A stretch of DNA of 64,000 nt, from positions 1 through 64,000 of the forward strand of contig WACJ01000451.1 in NCBI GenBank assembly GCA_008973525.1, read 5' to 3'. This document shows, piece by piece, positions 22,121-32,282 of the stretch. The notes under the pieces were generated by a model. It had not been told where the DNA came from and ran no database searches. It saw nothing but the letters and a program-made list of their open reading frames with translations. The first letter of the stretch is position 1, and every line of letters starts with the position of its first letter. This DNA is from Stenopsyche tienmushanensis. Its lineage: Eukaryota; Arthropoda; Insecta; Trichoptera; Stenopsychidae. Made by a program: the position numbers and the translations under genes.

Positions 22121-22870
22121 TTGATACATCCTCTTTTCGGATCCATTTCAAAAGACTCATTACAGCCTCCCGCGGATACTAATTTTTCGAGCAGATTAGA
22201 AGAGTCCTTGTTAAATTTTACATACAGGATATTCAATTTCGTGTTAACAATTCAAATAGTCTGCCTTCGTACCGCGCCGAAACAGACATGTCCAAATATT
22301 GTCATCTCTGCGAAACTTAATTAAATCGCGGTTTCTGTCAACATACCTTGTCAAATTGAACGATGATTCGTCTACGTCAAACGTCCCAGAATTAAGCAGC
22401 AAAATGACTGTCGAGATAAATACATGCTCAGATCGGCTGCCGATAAAAACGGGAATGACAGCTTATAACCGATCTATCCAGCCTCATCTATATTTTAGGC
22501 GTACTCCTCCGACGAAAATATTTTCACGTCGTGAGGGGAAAATGTTAGAAGAAAAATTCAGCATCATTTCCTCTCGAACATTAAGAGAGCATTATGAAGA
22601 GTATCCCATTACTCGGTGGGGAGATTTTTCGGCATTTTTCGCAGGTGGCTAAAATTTCCCCGTCCGCTTCCTGTCACAGGGTGACAGGTGTGTGGAAAAC
22701 TCCACTGCCTCTTGAACGACATTATCCTGGAGAGCCTTAAAGCTAACACCGGGAAAGAGGATATTTTGTTTACGAAATGAAAATTTAACTCTAAAGCCTT
22801 TGAGTGCGAGGACTTCTTTGTTTGCTTTTGCGGAAAATGGAATTTAGATTTGAGACACCATTTCAATATT
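22121..22870. other. GC-richer island, unassigned
   Basis: Moderately GC-rich for 700 bp, with a 117-codon plus frame (22299-22652) and an 85-codon minus frame (22609-22866). Neither translation shows a known domain. It is a candidate for conserved noncoding sequence. Confidence 0.25.
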
Positions 22871-23099
22871 TATTTTTTTCCCTCCCGAAATACGTTTAAT
22901 GTTTTCTTTTATTCCACGAGCTAAAGAGATTTTGACACGATGGTCAAATGATATTGTTTTTAAAAAATAGAACCACGAAAAGATACCTCATTCAACAAAA
23001 ATATAAGCAAGGATTCGAATACAAATACAACTGGCGGAAAATATTTTCAGCATGCCAATACTTTTGAGAGATTGAAAATATTAATACCTCTGATCGATA
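22871..23099. other. Short spacer
   Basis: Nothing recognised. Confidence 0.3.
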
Positions 23100-23130
23100 T
23101 TCACGTTCCCGGTTTAGCCGGGAACGTGAA
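23100..23130. repeat. Perfect 13-bp GC-rich hairpin
   Basis: TTCACGTTCCCGG, loop TTTAG, CCGGGAACGTGAA. It abuts the 3' side of the reverse Helitron-like repeat. Helitrons carry a 3' hairpin, but the expected CTAG just beyond it is absent, so ownership is unproven. Confidence 0.7.
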
Positions 23131-23388
23131 GTTAATTATACTATATATATATTATTTTAGAAAGTGCAAACAATAAGTTGGCAAAGTTTTATTGCAATCG
23201 AATGAATGGCATGGCAGCGCATTAAATACGGACAAACAAACATTGATTTTTATATATTATAATAAAATACTATGCCTATGTTACTTACAGAATCCTTAGC
23301 AATAAGTGGACGAAGTTTTATTGCAATCTGATGAACGATATGGCAGCGCATTTCGAACGAACAAAACCCAATTCATTTTTATATATTA
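23131..23388 (-). mobile_element. Helitron-like dimer, reverse copy
   Basis: On the minus strand it reads TATATAAAAATGAATTGGGT, then the AAATGCGCTGCCATATCG unit, TATAAAAATCAATGTTTG, and the second AATGCGCTGCCATGCC unit ending near 23135. It is about 90% similar to the 27.2 kb copy by eye. No coding capacity. Confidence 0.7.
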
Positions 23389-23513
23389 GAAAATTTCTAC
23401 TCAAATCTAAGTAATGACAGAATAGAAACTACTTAAAACCCTTAATTCCTGGGAAAATTATTCATGTTCGATAATGGACATTATACTGTAGCATGTGCGA
23501 ATTATATCGAGTT

Positions 23514-23961
23514 AATCTGTATAGATTTAATTTGATAGATTGACGGCGACATCTCTCGTCTCTATTTAGGCGCAATTTTGGTTATGGGAGGACGACCGTT
23601 CGGGTTAACATTTTACGACCCACCGATCCTGACACCAGTGAAGCGTGAGCGCGAAGGCGTTCTTGGAGCAGAGTCTCCGGGCAGCGCTCGGCTTCATCAC
23701 GAGAGAGAGAGAGAGATCTGGACGCGGGAAGGACATCCTCCCGCAGTCAAGGCTATCCGATGATTCATCATGATTTCCACCTCCTGCGTATTATTACCAA
23801 ACCGACAACGGTGCACGCGCAAGAAGCGATCGCTATCGTTATTGCAGATGCAATGTGTCTACAATACCACAAAAGATGGCGCTGTTAAATTGACACATTG
23901 CGCTTAAAGCGAGACGAGAGATGTCGCTGTTAATCTGGCGAATTAAATCTACACAGATTGT
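23514..23961 (+). mobile_element. TIR element family E, copy with both ends
   Basis: Both termini are present. The left reads AATCTGTATAGATTTAATTT and later GCGACATCTCTCGTCTC. The right, reverse-complemented, reads AATCTGTGTAGATTTAATTC and the same GCGACATCTCTCGTCTC. This gives TIRs of about 50 bp. The interior has a (GA)n tract at 23700-23714, the block GACGCGGGAAGGACATCCTC, and the GCACGCGCAAGAAGCGATCG block also seen at 35.6 and 57.9 kb. No clear TSD and no transposase, so the superfamily is unknown. Confidence 0.65.
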
Positions 23962-24908
23962 GTGGTGATAATTCGTCTATGCTACAATACGAATATGTAT
24001 CATAATTTAGCTGATAACAATTTTGTCCCCAACATAATTAAACTATGATGTATTAAAAGACAAGTATGACCATATGGTAACAATGCGAATTGTCGTTAAA
24101 CTTTCTCTCCATGTTCATATGTATTATAAATAGTTCATAAGCTATATACCAACTATTTTTTGCGCTAATAAACGGGATTAATTCATAAATTCTAAATCAA
24201 ACTAGTTTGGGAAATTAAATCATATTTAGAAAATTCTTTACATTATTTAAATGAATTTTACTGAGTATAAATCAATTCATAACGACAGTGTGACCACATG
24301 GTCACGCTTATCATTGCCATTTTTACACAAAATTGATTAAACATATAAAAAGCCACATTTATATAAAACACATAAATTTGACAATAGCAATAGGTATAAA
24401 TTTTGTATGGGTGCCTAGCTTTCTATAGCGTGGTTCTTATCTCGACGCTATAGAAGGATTGACTGTAATAACAACCTAGTTAACTCCTGTTTATATTATT
24501 TTAAATCTACAATAATAGTAAATGTTATATATATTATTCCATTTTGGACGATATACGTGGAATTTAAAACAACGCCAATCTCCATTTGGAACATCAGCGG
24601 ATTCCGATGAAATTTGTCTGCGTGTAACGTAATAAATCTTTCATTTTATTCAGCTGGGCAACAAAAAATATCAGTTACCTGAATATGACCCACTGCCGAA
24701 AGAGGGAAACAATAAATATTCCGTGGCAATGAATTTAAATAAATAATGTGGCAATTGATGGAAACGGATACTCGTCGTATGGATCTTTGTCTGTTTTCGA
24801 CATTTGATATATTCGAAGCATCCATTAGTCCTGAAGGCTCCTTTATGTATAACTTTACGTCATAAGGATTTACGCTACAGTCTCGGCTCACTTTGAAATT
24901 AATATGAG
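23962..24908. other. AT-rich spacer, no gene seen
   Basis: 24425-24456 contains the short inverted repeat CTATAGCG and CGCTATAG. Nothing else supported. Confidence 0.35.
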
Positions 24909-25142
24909 TTGACCCCGAAGCATTCAAACGTCTGTTTTGAGCAGCCGAGGGCAAAAATTGAAGGTTGTAGCCATGTAAAGAATAGAAAATTATTTAAATA
25001 TGATAATAACATGATTCATTTAAGCATCAGGCCTATAAATATGTTAATGATTCTAAGTATTGGAAGCTATGGGTCACAGACTGTAATGAAAAGTGAATGC
25101 ATTGCGAATGTTCATACATCTTCCGTCATTCACAACAACTAA
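24909..25142 (+). pseudogene. Possible Mutator-like transposase relic
   Basis: The tail of a 77-codon frame reads SYGSQTVMKSECIANVH. It lines up with NPYGDYLIVVKSECIGHVQK in the clearer Mutator-like relic at 50.7 kb, and the nucleotides around GTGAATGCAT match as well. The upstream GDGDSK motif is not preserved, so this rests on about 17 residues. Confidence 0.35.
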
Positions 25143-25309
25143 ATGTTACGCGTGTATATCTGTTAGCAATATTTTTATGGAATTTCTTTAAATTTTTGTG
25201 TGTAAGATGTTCACTCATTTTTATTTTTATTTATATTAATATTTTATGGTATCAAGTAGAGAACATAACGTCGTTCAAATATCCGTCGCGGCTTAATTTG
25301 GTGGCACGT

Positions 25310-25500
25310 ATTCAGGTGATTCAATTTTTGATGATTTTGTCGCATAAATCTTTGCACATATTATTCAATGCCTTTAATAATGATTTGCCATATATTATTA
25401 AACAATTTATAATAAATTTGATAGATGTTGCTTTAATAAAATGGTCGCTATAACCTATTAAAAATTGAGCGTTTCTATTGAAAGACTTTATATATTACAC
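25310..25500 (-). repeat. Dispersed repeat, copy 2
   Basis: It aligns with 11335-11545 along its length: TATATTATTAAACAATTTAT, GGTCGCTATAAC, TCTATTGAAAGACTTTATAT. The family is unassigned. Confidence 0.5.
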
Positions 25501-26130
25501 AAAGTTTTCAATATTCATTAATAAATAAATTAATTAAATTCAAATTTTATACTGTTTAAAAAATATTGTATCCCAGGCTAGATTTTGGCTTTCAAATATG
25601 GCCTTGTTAAAAAAGTTTCATGTAATAAAGTTGAAGTTCGAGACGAGTAATTTAATATTTAACCATAACTTTATGCTTCAAATACGATCCTTGCTTATAA
25701 AGATGGGGCTTAACCTAATAGAACTGAGTTTCTTCTATTGCCAGGATATGAAGTTTGACTATGCTAGATATATGAAACATTTATTTTCATCCCTATATAC
25801 TTCGCAGTAAACTGGCGAGGGTTATATTCCCCGAAGATTCCAACTTAAAGATTTACGATCTTAGATACAACAATGCATTATTCCCACATGGTCGTTGTAT
25901 GAAATATTGACAGACACGCAAGATATGAAATATTCCCGGATTTATATGGATGTACATAGCCATCAGGATGTAGACACTTATATTTGTTTATTTAATAAGT
26001 ACCACGATGCGAATATCTCATAATGGAATTTTACGACAGATATTTTATGCTGTCAATATTATTAATATCAAATTTTAAGCGAAAAAGGTATGTTAAAATG
26101 GATCTAAACGCTAAAGCTCGTAGAATTACA
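25501..26130. other. AT-rich spacer, no gene seen
   Basis: Nothing supported. Confidence 0.3.
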
Positions 26131-26850
26131 GCTTAATTGACATATAGAGCTATGGTGTCTTTCTGTCTCGTCAGTCCATTTACGAATTGGTCTAGGGGGT
26201 CGATAGTATTTTTTGCCCCTTTAATTAGTCAAATCACGCCCTCCGTAGGCCCGTCCGTACGTCACTTAATCCGGCTCTGTGCTCTCTGTCCTGTAATTGG
26301 CTGTCTCGTGTTCCACACATGAGCAGAATGGTAACACATGTCCGCGTCATGTTCATGTGAGCATATCTCTGCAAATCTCCAACAGTGGACATGTTCCAAA
26401 TTGATTTCTGATTGACTGCCCACGGGTTGGGCGAGAAATCATATTGTGGAAGGCTTTTCTTTTTGAGGGTAGTCGCACCGGTCGCCATTTTCCATTTTGG
26501 CAAAACAAATAGACACACGAACATTGGACGTGAAAACAAGGGTTGTTTTCTTTCGAAATCGAATGTGGGGATATCCAGTTCGCGATGATCGTAAAAGAGG
26601 GCGACAACAGCAAATAATGTTCACGGCACCCCATTTTGTAGTGGAAAGCAATCTTCACCATCGGGAATGTGGTGTTTATGAAACATTACATTGTGAAAAC
26701 AGCGGGAGATCAAAATATATTGTCTTAGTTAATATTTACGATTCTGTTCCCAAAATAATTAGAATAAACTTGTATGGAATGAAAATACAACATGATTGCA
26801 TGTATAACTGCATTGATTCCTCTTCAATGCAGATTAAGTTGTAATCTGCT
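26131..26850. promoter_or_regulatory. GC-richer island, candidate conserved noncoding element
   Basis: It contains a homeodomain-type core TTTAATTAGTCAAATCA near 26219-26235, an inverted CCAAT box (ATTGGCTG near 26295) and several CACATG words. It has no transposon signature. Open frames on both strands (26234-26661 minus, 26497-26844 plus) overlap and show no domain. The regulatory role is inference from composition and motif content only. Confidence 0.25.
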
Positions 26851-27111
26851 CTAGTGAGACATAACATTGATTGTAGCAATCTGCATAACTTAATAATGGA
26901 ATTGGTACAATAGTTGAGAATGCAAGTAGAAACATTTGGCATTTAAAAATGAATAACATAATAAGTATTCATTGTCGTTTTAGGAGGCGTGTTTCAAATA
27001 AAGAAGTTTTCCTGTCGCATCCTGGCAAGAAGCTTCAAATCTTAATGAACTGAACAGAACGTAGGTCACCATAACAAAATAAAATGATATTAAATATATA
27101 TGGGGCATATT
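26851..27111. other. Short spacer
   Basis: Nothing recognised. Confidence 0.3.
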
Positions 27112-27190
27112 AATAAGGACGCTCAATTTTTAAATTTAAGATATTTACTCATTTTTTTTGCATTTGAAAGAAAATTTTATGGCAATAAAC
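27112..27190 (+). repeat. Fragment of the 11.1 kb foldback repeat
   Basis: AATAAGGACGCTCAATTTTT, a GATATTTACTCA word and TTTTATGGCA are shared in order with 11131-11225. It lies directly 5' of the Helitron-like copy, which may have inserted into it. Confidence 0.55.
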
Positions 27191-27195
27191 CTAGT

Positions 27196-27632
27196 ATATA
27201 AAAATGAATTGGGTTTTGTTCGTTCGAAATGCGCTGCCATACCGTTCATCGGATTGCGATAAAACTTCGTCCACTTATTTCTAAAAATTCTGCGAGTAAA
27301 ATAAGTATAGTTTTTGATATATAAAAATCAATGTTTGTTTGTCCGTATTTAATGCGCTGCCATACCGTTCATTCGATTGCAATAAAACTTTGCCAACTTA
27401 TTGTTTGCACTTTCTAAAATAATATAGATATAGTACAATTAACTTACAGTAGATCTTATATATAAAATCAATGTTTGTATGTTTGATCATATTTATATTG
27501 TAATAGAACCAACAAAATAAATTCATAATTTCTATCATTCCTAATTAAACAAGATAACTCTTTCGATTTTCAAACGATATTTTTAGAGTTATTACTTCTG
27601 TGGCAGCAACGCGCCGGATACCAGCTAGTTTT
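27196..27632 (+). mobile_element. Helitron-like non-autonomous element
   Basis: This is the most complete copy. It begins TATATAAAAATGAATTGGGT, holds two dimer units (AAATGCGCTGCCATACCG, and after ATATAAAAATCAATGTTTG a second AATGCGCTGCCATACCG) and a third partial ATATAAAATCAATGTTTG unit. It ends GCGCCGGATACCAGCTAGT. Ends of the CTAG/T type with a GC-rich stretch just before them are typical of insect Helitrons, which insert without TSD or TIR. No Rep/helicase coding sequence is present, so any mobility would depend on an element elsewhere. Confidence 0.7.
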
Positions 27633-28767
27633 TGAATAAAAATATAGCATGGATACATTTGTGCTTTGAAGATTTCCAGATGTATAGCATACATCACAAC
27701 CTGCATAAGCCGGGTTGAATTTAAGAGGGAAGCTGAGGGGATTTACACCCCCTGTGGAATACTATCCCTAATGCGAACGAATGAGATGCATTTAATGCCC
27801 TCAAATATGAAGGAAAAAATATTGCATAAATAATATAAGAAAATCGTTTGAAATAAGAACATCAAAGATATCCAGTTAAAAATAATAGTCTATTATGCGA
27901 ATTCTAATTTAGCGTTACTGGCCTTTGAAAATGCATTTTTCTTTATTGGTATTGGGGTATAATAATCTCATGTAAGCCGCTTTCGGGTCTTGGTCCATAC
28001 TAGTCATAGCCGAGTTTGGGGCTTTAAAGATGCCAGAAAGTCTGATTAGTTTTTGTCAATTGGGCCGTCTACTGCTTTTGAGGCCGTTGATCCATTCGTT
28101 TATCTCGATTTCAAACAAACCACCATTCAGAAAATTCATACCGTCTTTGGCAGCGTCGAAAATCGGAGGGTTTCCCTCGGGGAAGAACTTAGTGATGTCG
28201 AAATATTTGAATTTGGCGTGAATTAATTACAACCGAAGTAAATCGAGAGAGATGGCTTATAAATCTAAATGCCGAATGGGATGGCACGCACATTGAACTT
28301 TGATAAAAAAATATTTTCGATCGAAATGATTGAATGAGTTTATCTCATCCCTTAAAATGTTAACGACATCTGGCGAACATTTTTAATCCAAGTCCCAATG
28401 TAAATTGCGCCTTGTTCGCTTTTTTTCTTTCTTTGTAGCAATCTGCACCGGCTTCTGCTGCAAAAAAAGCGCATCCAGAACAGAATCGTTGCACGGAATA
28501 CTAAAAAGCGCAATTTTTGCCCTTTTCCTAACTACTTAGTATGCTGAATATTCATTGAAAGAGTTGGCTTTCGTTTTCGGCACCATGCAGAAGTTGGCAA
28601 AGGACACGTTTGGATGCATCTGCACAAACAAACGATTATACACACTGAAAATTTATCTGTTGAAATTTATTACTTTAATCATGCACCTACACACATTATC
28701 TATTAATTAAAATATTATTTTCAATTTTTAAAATGTGAATTTATCATAAAATTATAAAAACACTGGA
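27633..28767. other. Spacer with GC-richer patch at 28.0-28.25 kb
   Basis: The 63-codon frame at 28030-28221 is not recognised. No supported gene. Confidence 0.3.
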
Positions 28768-28900
28768 ACCGGAAAGTAATCAAAATTTTAAGACATATCC
28801 TTTTATGTCTAGTTTGTATTGAGATATGGCTAAGGAAACACGTATTTTTTTGTAAATATTATGAAATAAAGGTTATAAATTCATTGTTCTTACAGTGAAC
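28768..28900 (+). repeat. Possible mariner 5'-end fragment
   Basis: TAGTTTGTATTGAGATATGG and the following AAACACG word resemble 11708-11745, the start of the mellifera-like mariner. ACCGGAAAGTAATCAAAATT also recurs at 17.02 kb. No transposase follows. Confidence 0.35.
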
Positions 28901-29562
28901 TACTTTTATCATCATAATGAAGAACTAGATTTAATTTAACAAAGCTATAGTTATAAACATTATCTTACCAAGATTAACAACTAAAACACTTTCGACAGTG
29001 AACATTTATTTTTATTCGAGCCTTAAGAAACAAATCAAGATATCTGAAAATCCTTCTCAAAATAAGTTATGTCTGTATGAAATAAACACAATGAAAAATA
29101 GCAGTGATGAAAAAAATATCTTAGTCTATGTACAAATATATTTTGATTTATTTCATTAAATATAAATGTATTGTCCACTTGATATTTGCTCCATGGGAAC
29201 ATAATGAATGGGCAAAATCCAATTTGCATTTTTATGAATGGGAATCAAAGCCTTTATGCAGGCAAAATAGAATCGATGTCATTTTAATGGTAGAGAATTA
29301 GGATCAAATATCATTGATATGATGATGAACAAACGCAGCATCCTTCTTGATGAAAGCCTCTACATGGTCTCTAATAATTGCTCATTTTAGAAGCTTATAA
29401 TACATTTATTTTAATGATCTTTTATATCAGATTGCTCCTTACAGCATTCACTACAATGGTCATAATTTAAATCTTACGAAATTTGTAATGCATAATACAA
29501 TCACATTAAATCGATGGAAATATTAATATAAACGTATTTGATAGAAGAAGAAAGCTTCTAGT
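28901..29562. other. AT-rich spacer, no gene seen
   Basis: Nothing supported. Confidence 0.3.
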
Positions 29563-29620
29563 TTTTGGAGCAGTGAGTGGCCTAAATAAAGCAGAAACTT
29601 ACTCAGATCATAATTTATAA
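29563..29620 (+). repeat. Dispersed about 55-bp repeat, copy 2
   Basis: Same family as 5733-5787 and 53018-53072; the translation reads FGAVSGLNKAETYSDHNL and then stops. Confidence 0.5.
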
Positions 29621-29809
29621 ATATCTTATACTTAAATTGAGTATATTTCGAGTAACATCACAGATATATAACTAATTGAAAAATATTTTGCAGTTTTCAG
29701 TATAATATTTTCACACATTTTTTTTAATGGTATCTTCACTGGAGACGGTAGAAATAGTATTAAAAGTCAGTCAAAGTTGTGATTTGAGTATGTTCACATC
29801 CTTTAATAA

Positions 29810-29906
29810 GTTCGTAGAATTATTTTTGGAAGAAATGCCGATAAAATGATTCCAAATAAAGAAGAAAAAAGTTTAAAGTGTAAAAATCCTACGAACTTAT
29901 TGAGTG
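29810..29906. mobile_element. About 100-bp foldback with family C mariner ends
   Basis: TTTAATAAGTTCGTAGAATT on the left and, on the minus strand from the right, CTCAATAAGTTCGTAGGATT. These ends match the terminal repeat of the deleted mariner at 36357-36722 (CTCAATAAATTCGTAGGATA). It looks like an extreme deletion derivative or MITE of that family. It abuts the family A mariner. Confidence 0.6.
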
Positions 29907-29914
29907 ATATTTTA

Positions 29915-30465
29915 CGAGGGTAGTCCCAGAAGTACCCGATCTCGAGTCTCTTTTTTATTCGATACACGTAATCAGCATTGATAGCTAGATATAGTGAGAA
30001 ATAGCCATCAATTGCCGAATCCACTTTGTTCATTGTTGGCAAATCTTATTATACCTTTTATTAGTTTTTGTTCCATTATGAGCAAACGCGGCACCCATCT
30101 TGCGCACAGCTTTTTCATGTCCAAAAATTCAGTCAATATGCAATATACAGCAATTTTTTAAATGCCTATTTTGTCTGCTAGCTAGCGTACTTTCAGTCGA
30201 TGATCATCCAATACCTTTTTGTGGGTTTTCTTCATAATTTCTGGCGTGATCACCTCATTTGGTCGATCATTGAGATGTTCGTCTTGATAGATCATACGGC
30301 CTCGTGCAAACTCTGTCATCCAATATTGAATAGTGACAAACAAATACTAAACAACATAGTGTCTTCAAACATGAAACTTTATAAGGTATGTATTTTCTAG
30401 CATAGTATTTTTTCTTAAATTGTTTGCTAAATGGGTTTGTATGAAATAAATACGAAATGATACTT
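29915..30465 (-). mobile_element. Mariner family A, internally deleted relic (reverse)
   Basis: An intact terminus CGAGGGTAGTCCCAGAAGTA follows TA at 29913-29914. Reading the minus strand from about 30310 to 30160, the frame gives IYQDEHLNDRPNEVITPEI, then KKVLDDHRLKVR, a stop, and LADKIG: the second helix-turn-helix region of mariner transposases. Next comes KKLCARWVPRLLIMEQK, then after a deletion the tail VDSAIDGYFSLYLA. The catalytic core is gone. The deletion junction differs from the 0.9 kb copy. The outer end near 30465 is degraded. Confidence 0.85.
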
Positions 30466-31532
30466 TTGAATTGATATAAGAGAAGATGGCTTTTATAGTA
30501 TAAAATATATTATCGACGTTTCCAATCGCAACATACGTCCTTATCTCGCATAATCAACCCTAATGTCTAGCGGTTGAGTTCTGCAAAGTTGAGTTCCATA
30601 CGAAGACTGTCACGTGTCTCACCCGTGTCTCATGTTAAAGAAAACTCATAGAGAAGCCATTTTGTGCGATTAAACAATGAGATTCCGTAAGCAGAACTTA
30701 TTTATCATGTGTACTACATGGATATGTGGGGGATGGGTCGACAAGGGGGTTCTAAAAAGTTATGGACAATTTATGTGAAATTAAGTTTCAGTCAAATGAT
30801 ACTTTCAACGCTCCCGCATTCATTCGACGCTTGACTCTCACAAAACGCCGAAAAAGGGGGGGGGGGGGAGTCGGAAGTACAGAGGGGGAAATGACTTCCG
30901 GCAATTTGGGAACTTTATACTTCCAACTCATATGAAAGTTGCTCACATTACTTACACTGTAAGTAATTCAATTATTTTCATATGAATAAGTTCCTTGGTG
31001 CCCCCCCCCTCAGTCGGCGCCGAATCCTTTCGCCGCAAATGAACGCGCGAAACGTAATTAATTTAAATTAACAAGATTGAGAATTACGTCAACAATACTA
31101 GCGGAGTAGTACGTCACGTAGCCATGCCCTCATAAAAGGCCACGCTTCCTGCATATAGAAACATCTAATAATCAGGCTCTTTTATAACGAATTAAGAGCC
31201 AACGAAGGATAACAGGTGAAAAGATCAAATTAAATAAAGAAGGTATCCTCATCTTACAACCCGTGCGAATTAATCCCATTCATTAGGGGCGAGCATGAAA
31301 TAAGTTAAATCGTGAACTTCGGCGGATGAGCGTATGATGTGGATTAAATGGACCAGCCATGTGGACCAATATGCGAAACTTGGATAAAAGGACGACATGA
31401 TCAAAGCAATGTACAGTTTTTCAGCATTCAAAATATTTTTGTTTGAGGCTCGTTGGCGCCTTTGTCCCCTTTAGTGTCGATCGAGAAAATTGTGCTCAAG
31501 CGAAGAGAGCCGATCCAAATTGACGTAGTTTG
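30466..31532. other. Spacer with poly-G, poly-C and a hairpin
   Basis: A run of 13 G lies at 30856-30868 and 9 C at 31001-31009, bracketing an imperfect inverted repeat. Its core is ATTACTTAC / GTAAGTAAT at 30947-30967. Otherwise no gene is seen. Confidence 0.5.
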
Positions 31533-32282
31533 ATAACCCTTTCAATTCGTATTTTGTTTTTTAGGTTATGGATAGTGCCAACTTGAAATTAGTTTTGTGG
31601 ATTTTTCAAGCTTCGTATTTGAAACATAAAATTAAATAAAAATTTAAAAAATAATAAAACGTAATACACTCAAACCTCTTTTTGTGCGACTTTTTTTGTG
31701 CGATTTCAAAGTTATGCGATTTTTTTTAATTCTAGAAAAAACAAGTGTCGAGATATTTTGCATAAAAAATAAAATAAATAAATTGGATTGTTTAAATCAG
31801 TATACAACCACATACTTTAAGTGGGTATTCTAGTCTAGATTTTTGAAGAAAGTTTTTTTTTGCATTCTTTCAAAATTATAATACAGTGATGATAGTTTGT
31901 AATTAAAATAATTAATATTTCTCTAGTGGATATCTGGCATTAGATATACCAGATGTCAGACAACCTGAAAATTTCATTTAATGCAACCAAAAAGTTATTT
32001 TCTAATGTATAATTGCAAAAATGTAATTGTTTTCCTGATTTTTTATTAATTTTTTTTGTGCGATTTTGGGTATATTTTATATAGCTGTTTCAAAGTTATG
32101 CGGTTTTTAAAATCTATGGAATGCATTTTCACTTTTTTTTTTAAGTAAGTCATAGCTTTTTTATATGCGACTTTCCGTGTAACACAACTACCGCACAAAA
32201 AAAAAGGTTTAAGAGTAAATGATATATGCACGAGTTTAAAGTTTTGATGTTATAATGTCAAAATACGTGTGAAAAGGGTTAA
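31533..32282. mobile_element. TTAA-type element containing a nested Tigger-like element
   Basis: The outer ends are AACCCTTTCAATTCGTATTT at 31535-31554 and, on the minus strand from 32280, AACCCTTTTCACACGTATTT. They share AACCCTT and CGTATTTTG. The flanking tetranucleotides are ATAA (left) and TTAA (right). Most of the interior is the separate Tigger-like element at 31667-32215, leaving about 200 bp of outer sequence. Confidence 0.6.
31667..32215. mobile_element. Tigger/pogo-like TIR element, nested copy
   Basis: The left end CACTCAAACCTCTTTTTGTG follows TA (31665-31666). The right end, reverse-complemented, reads CTCTTAAACCTTTTTTTTTG and is followed by TA (32216-32217). Subterminal repeats of TTTTTGTGCGA and AAAGTTATGCG lie at both ends. 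The interior shares GATAGTTTGTAATTAAAATA (reverse) with 7680-7710. It is about 550 bp and non-coding. The TA duplication and terminal motif support the Tc1/mariner superfamily. Confidence 0.7.

Noticed and set aside
22299..22652. 117-codon plus-strand frame as an exon
   Set aside because: No family similarity that I recognise; described only as part of a GC-richer island.
30540..30640. tRNA-like A box (TCTAGCGGTTGAG) as a tRNA gene
   Set aside because: No acceptable B box or acceptor stem pairing downstream.
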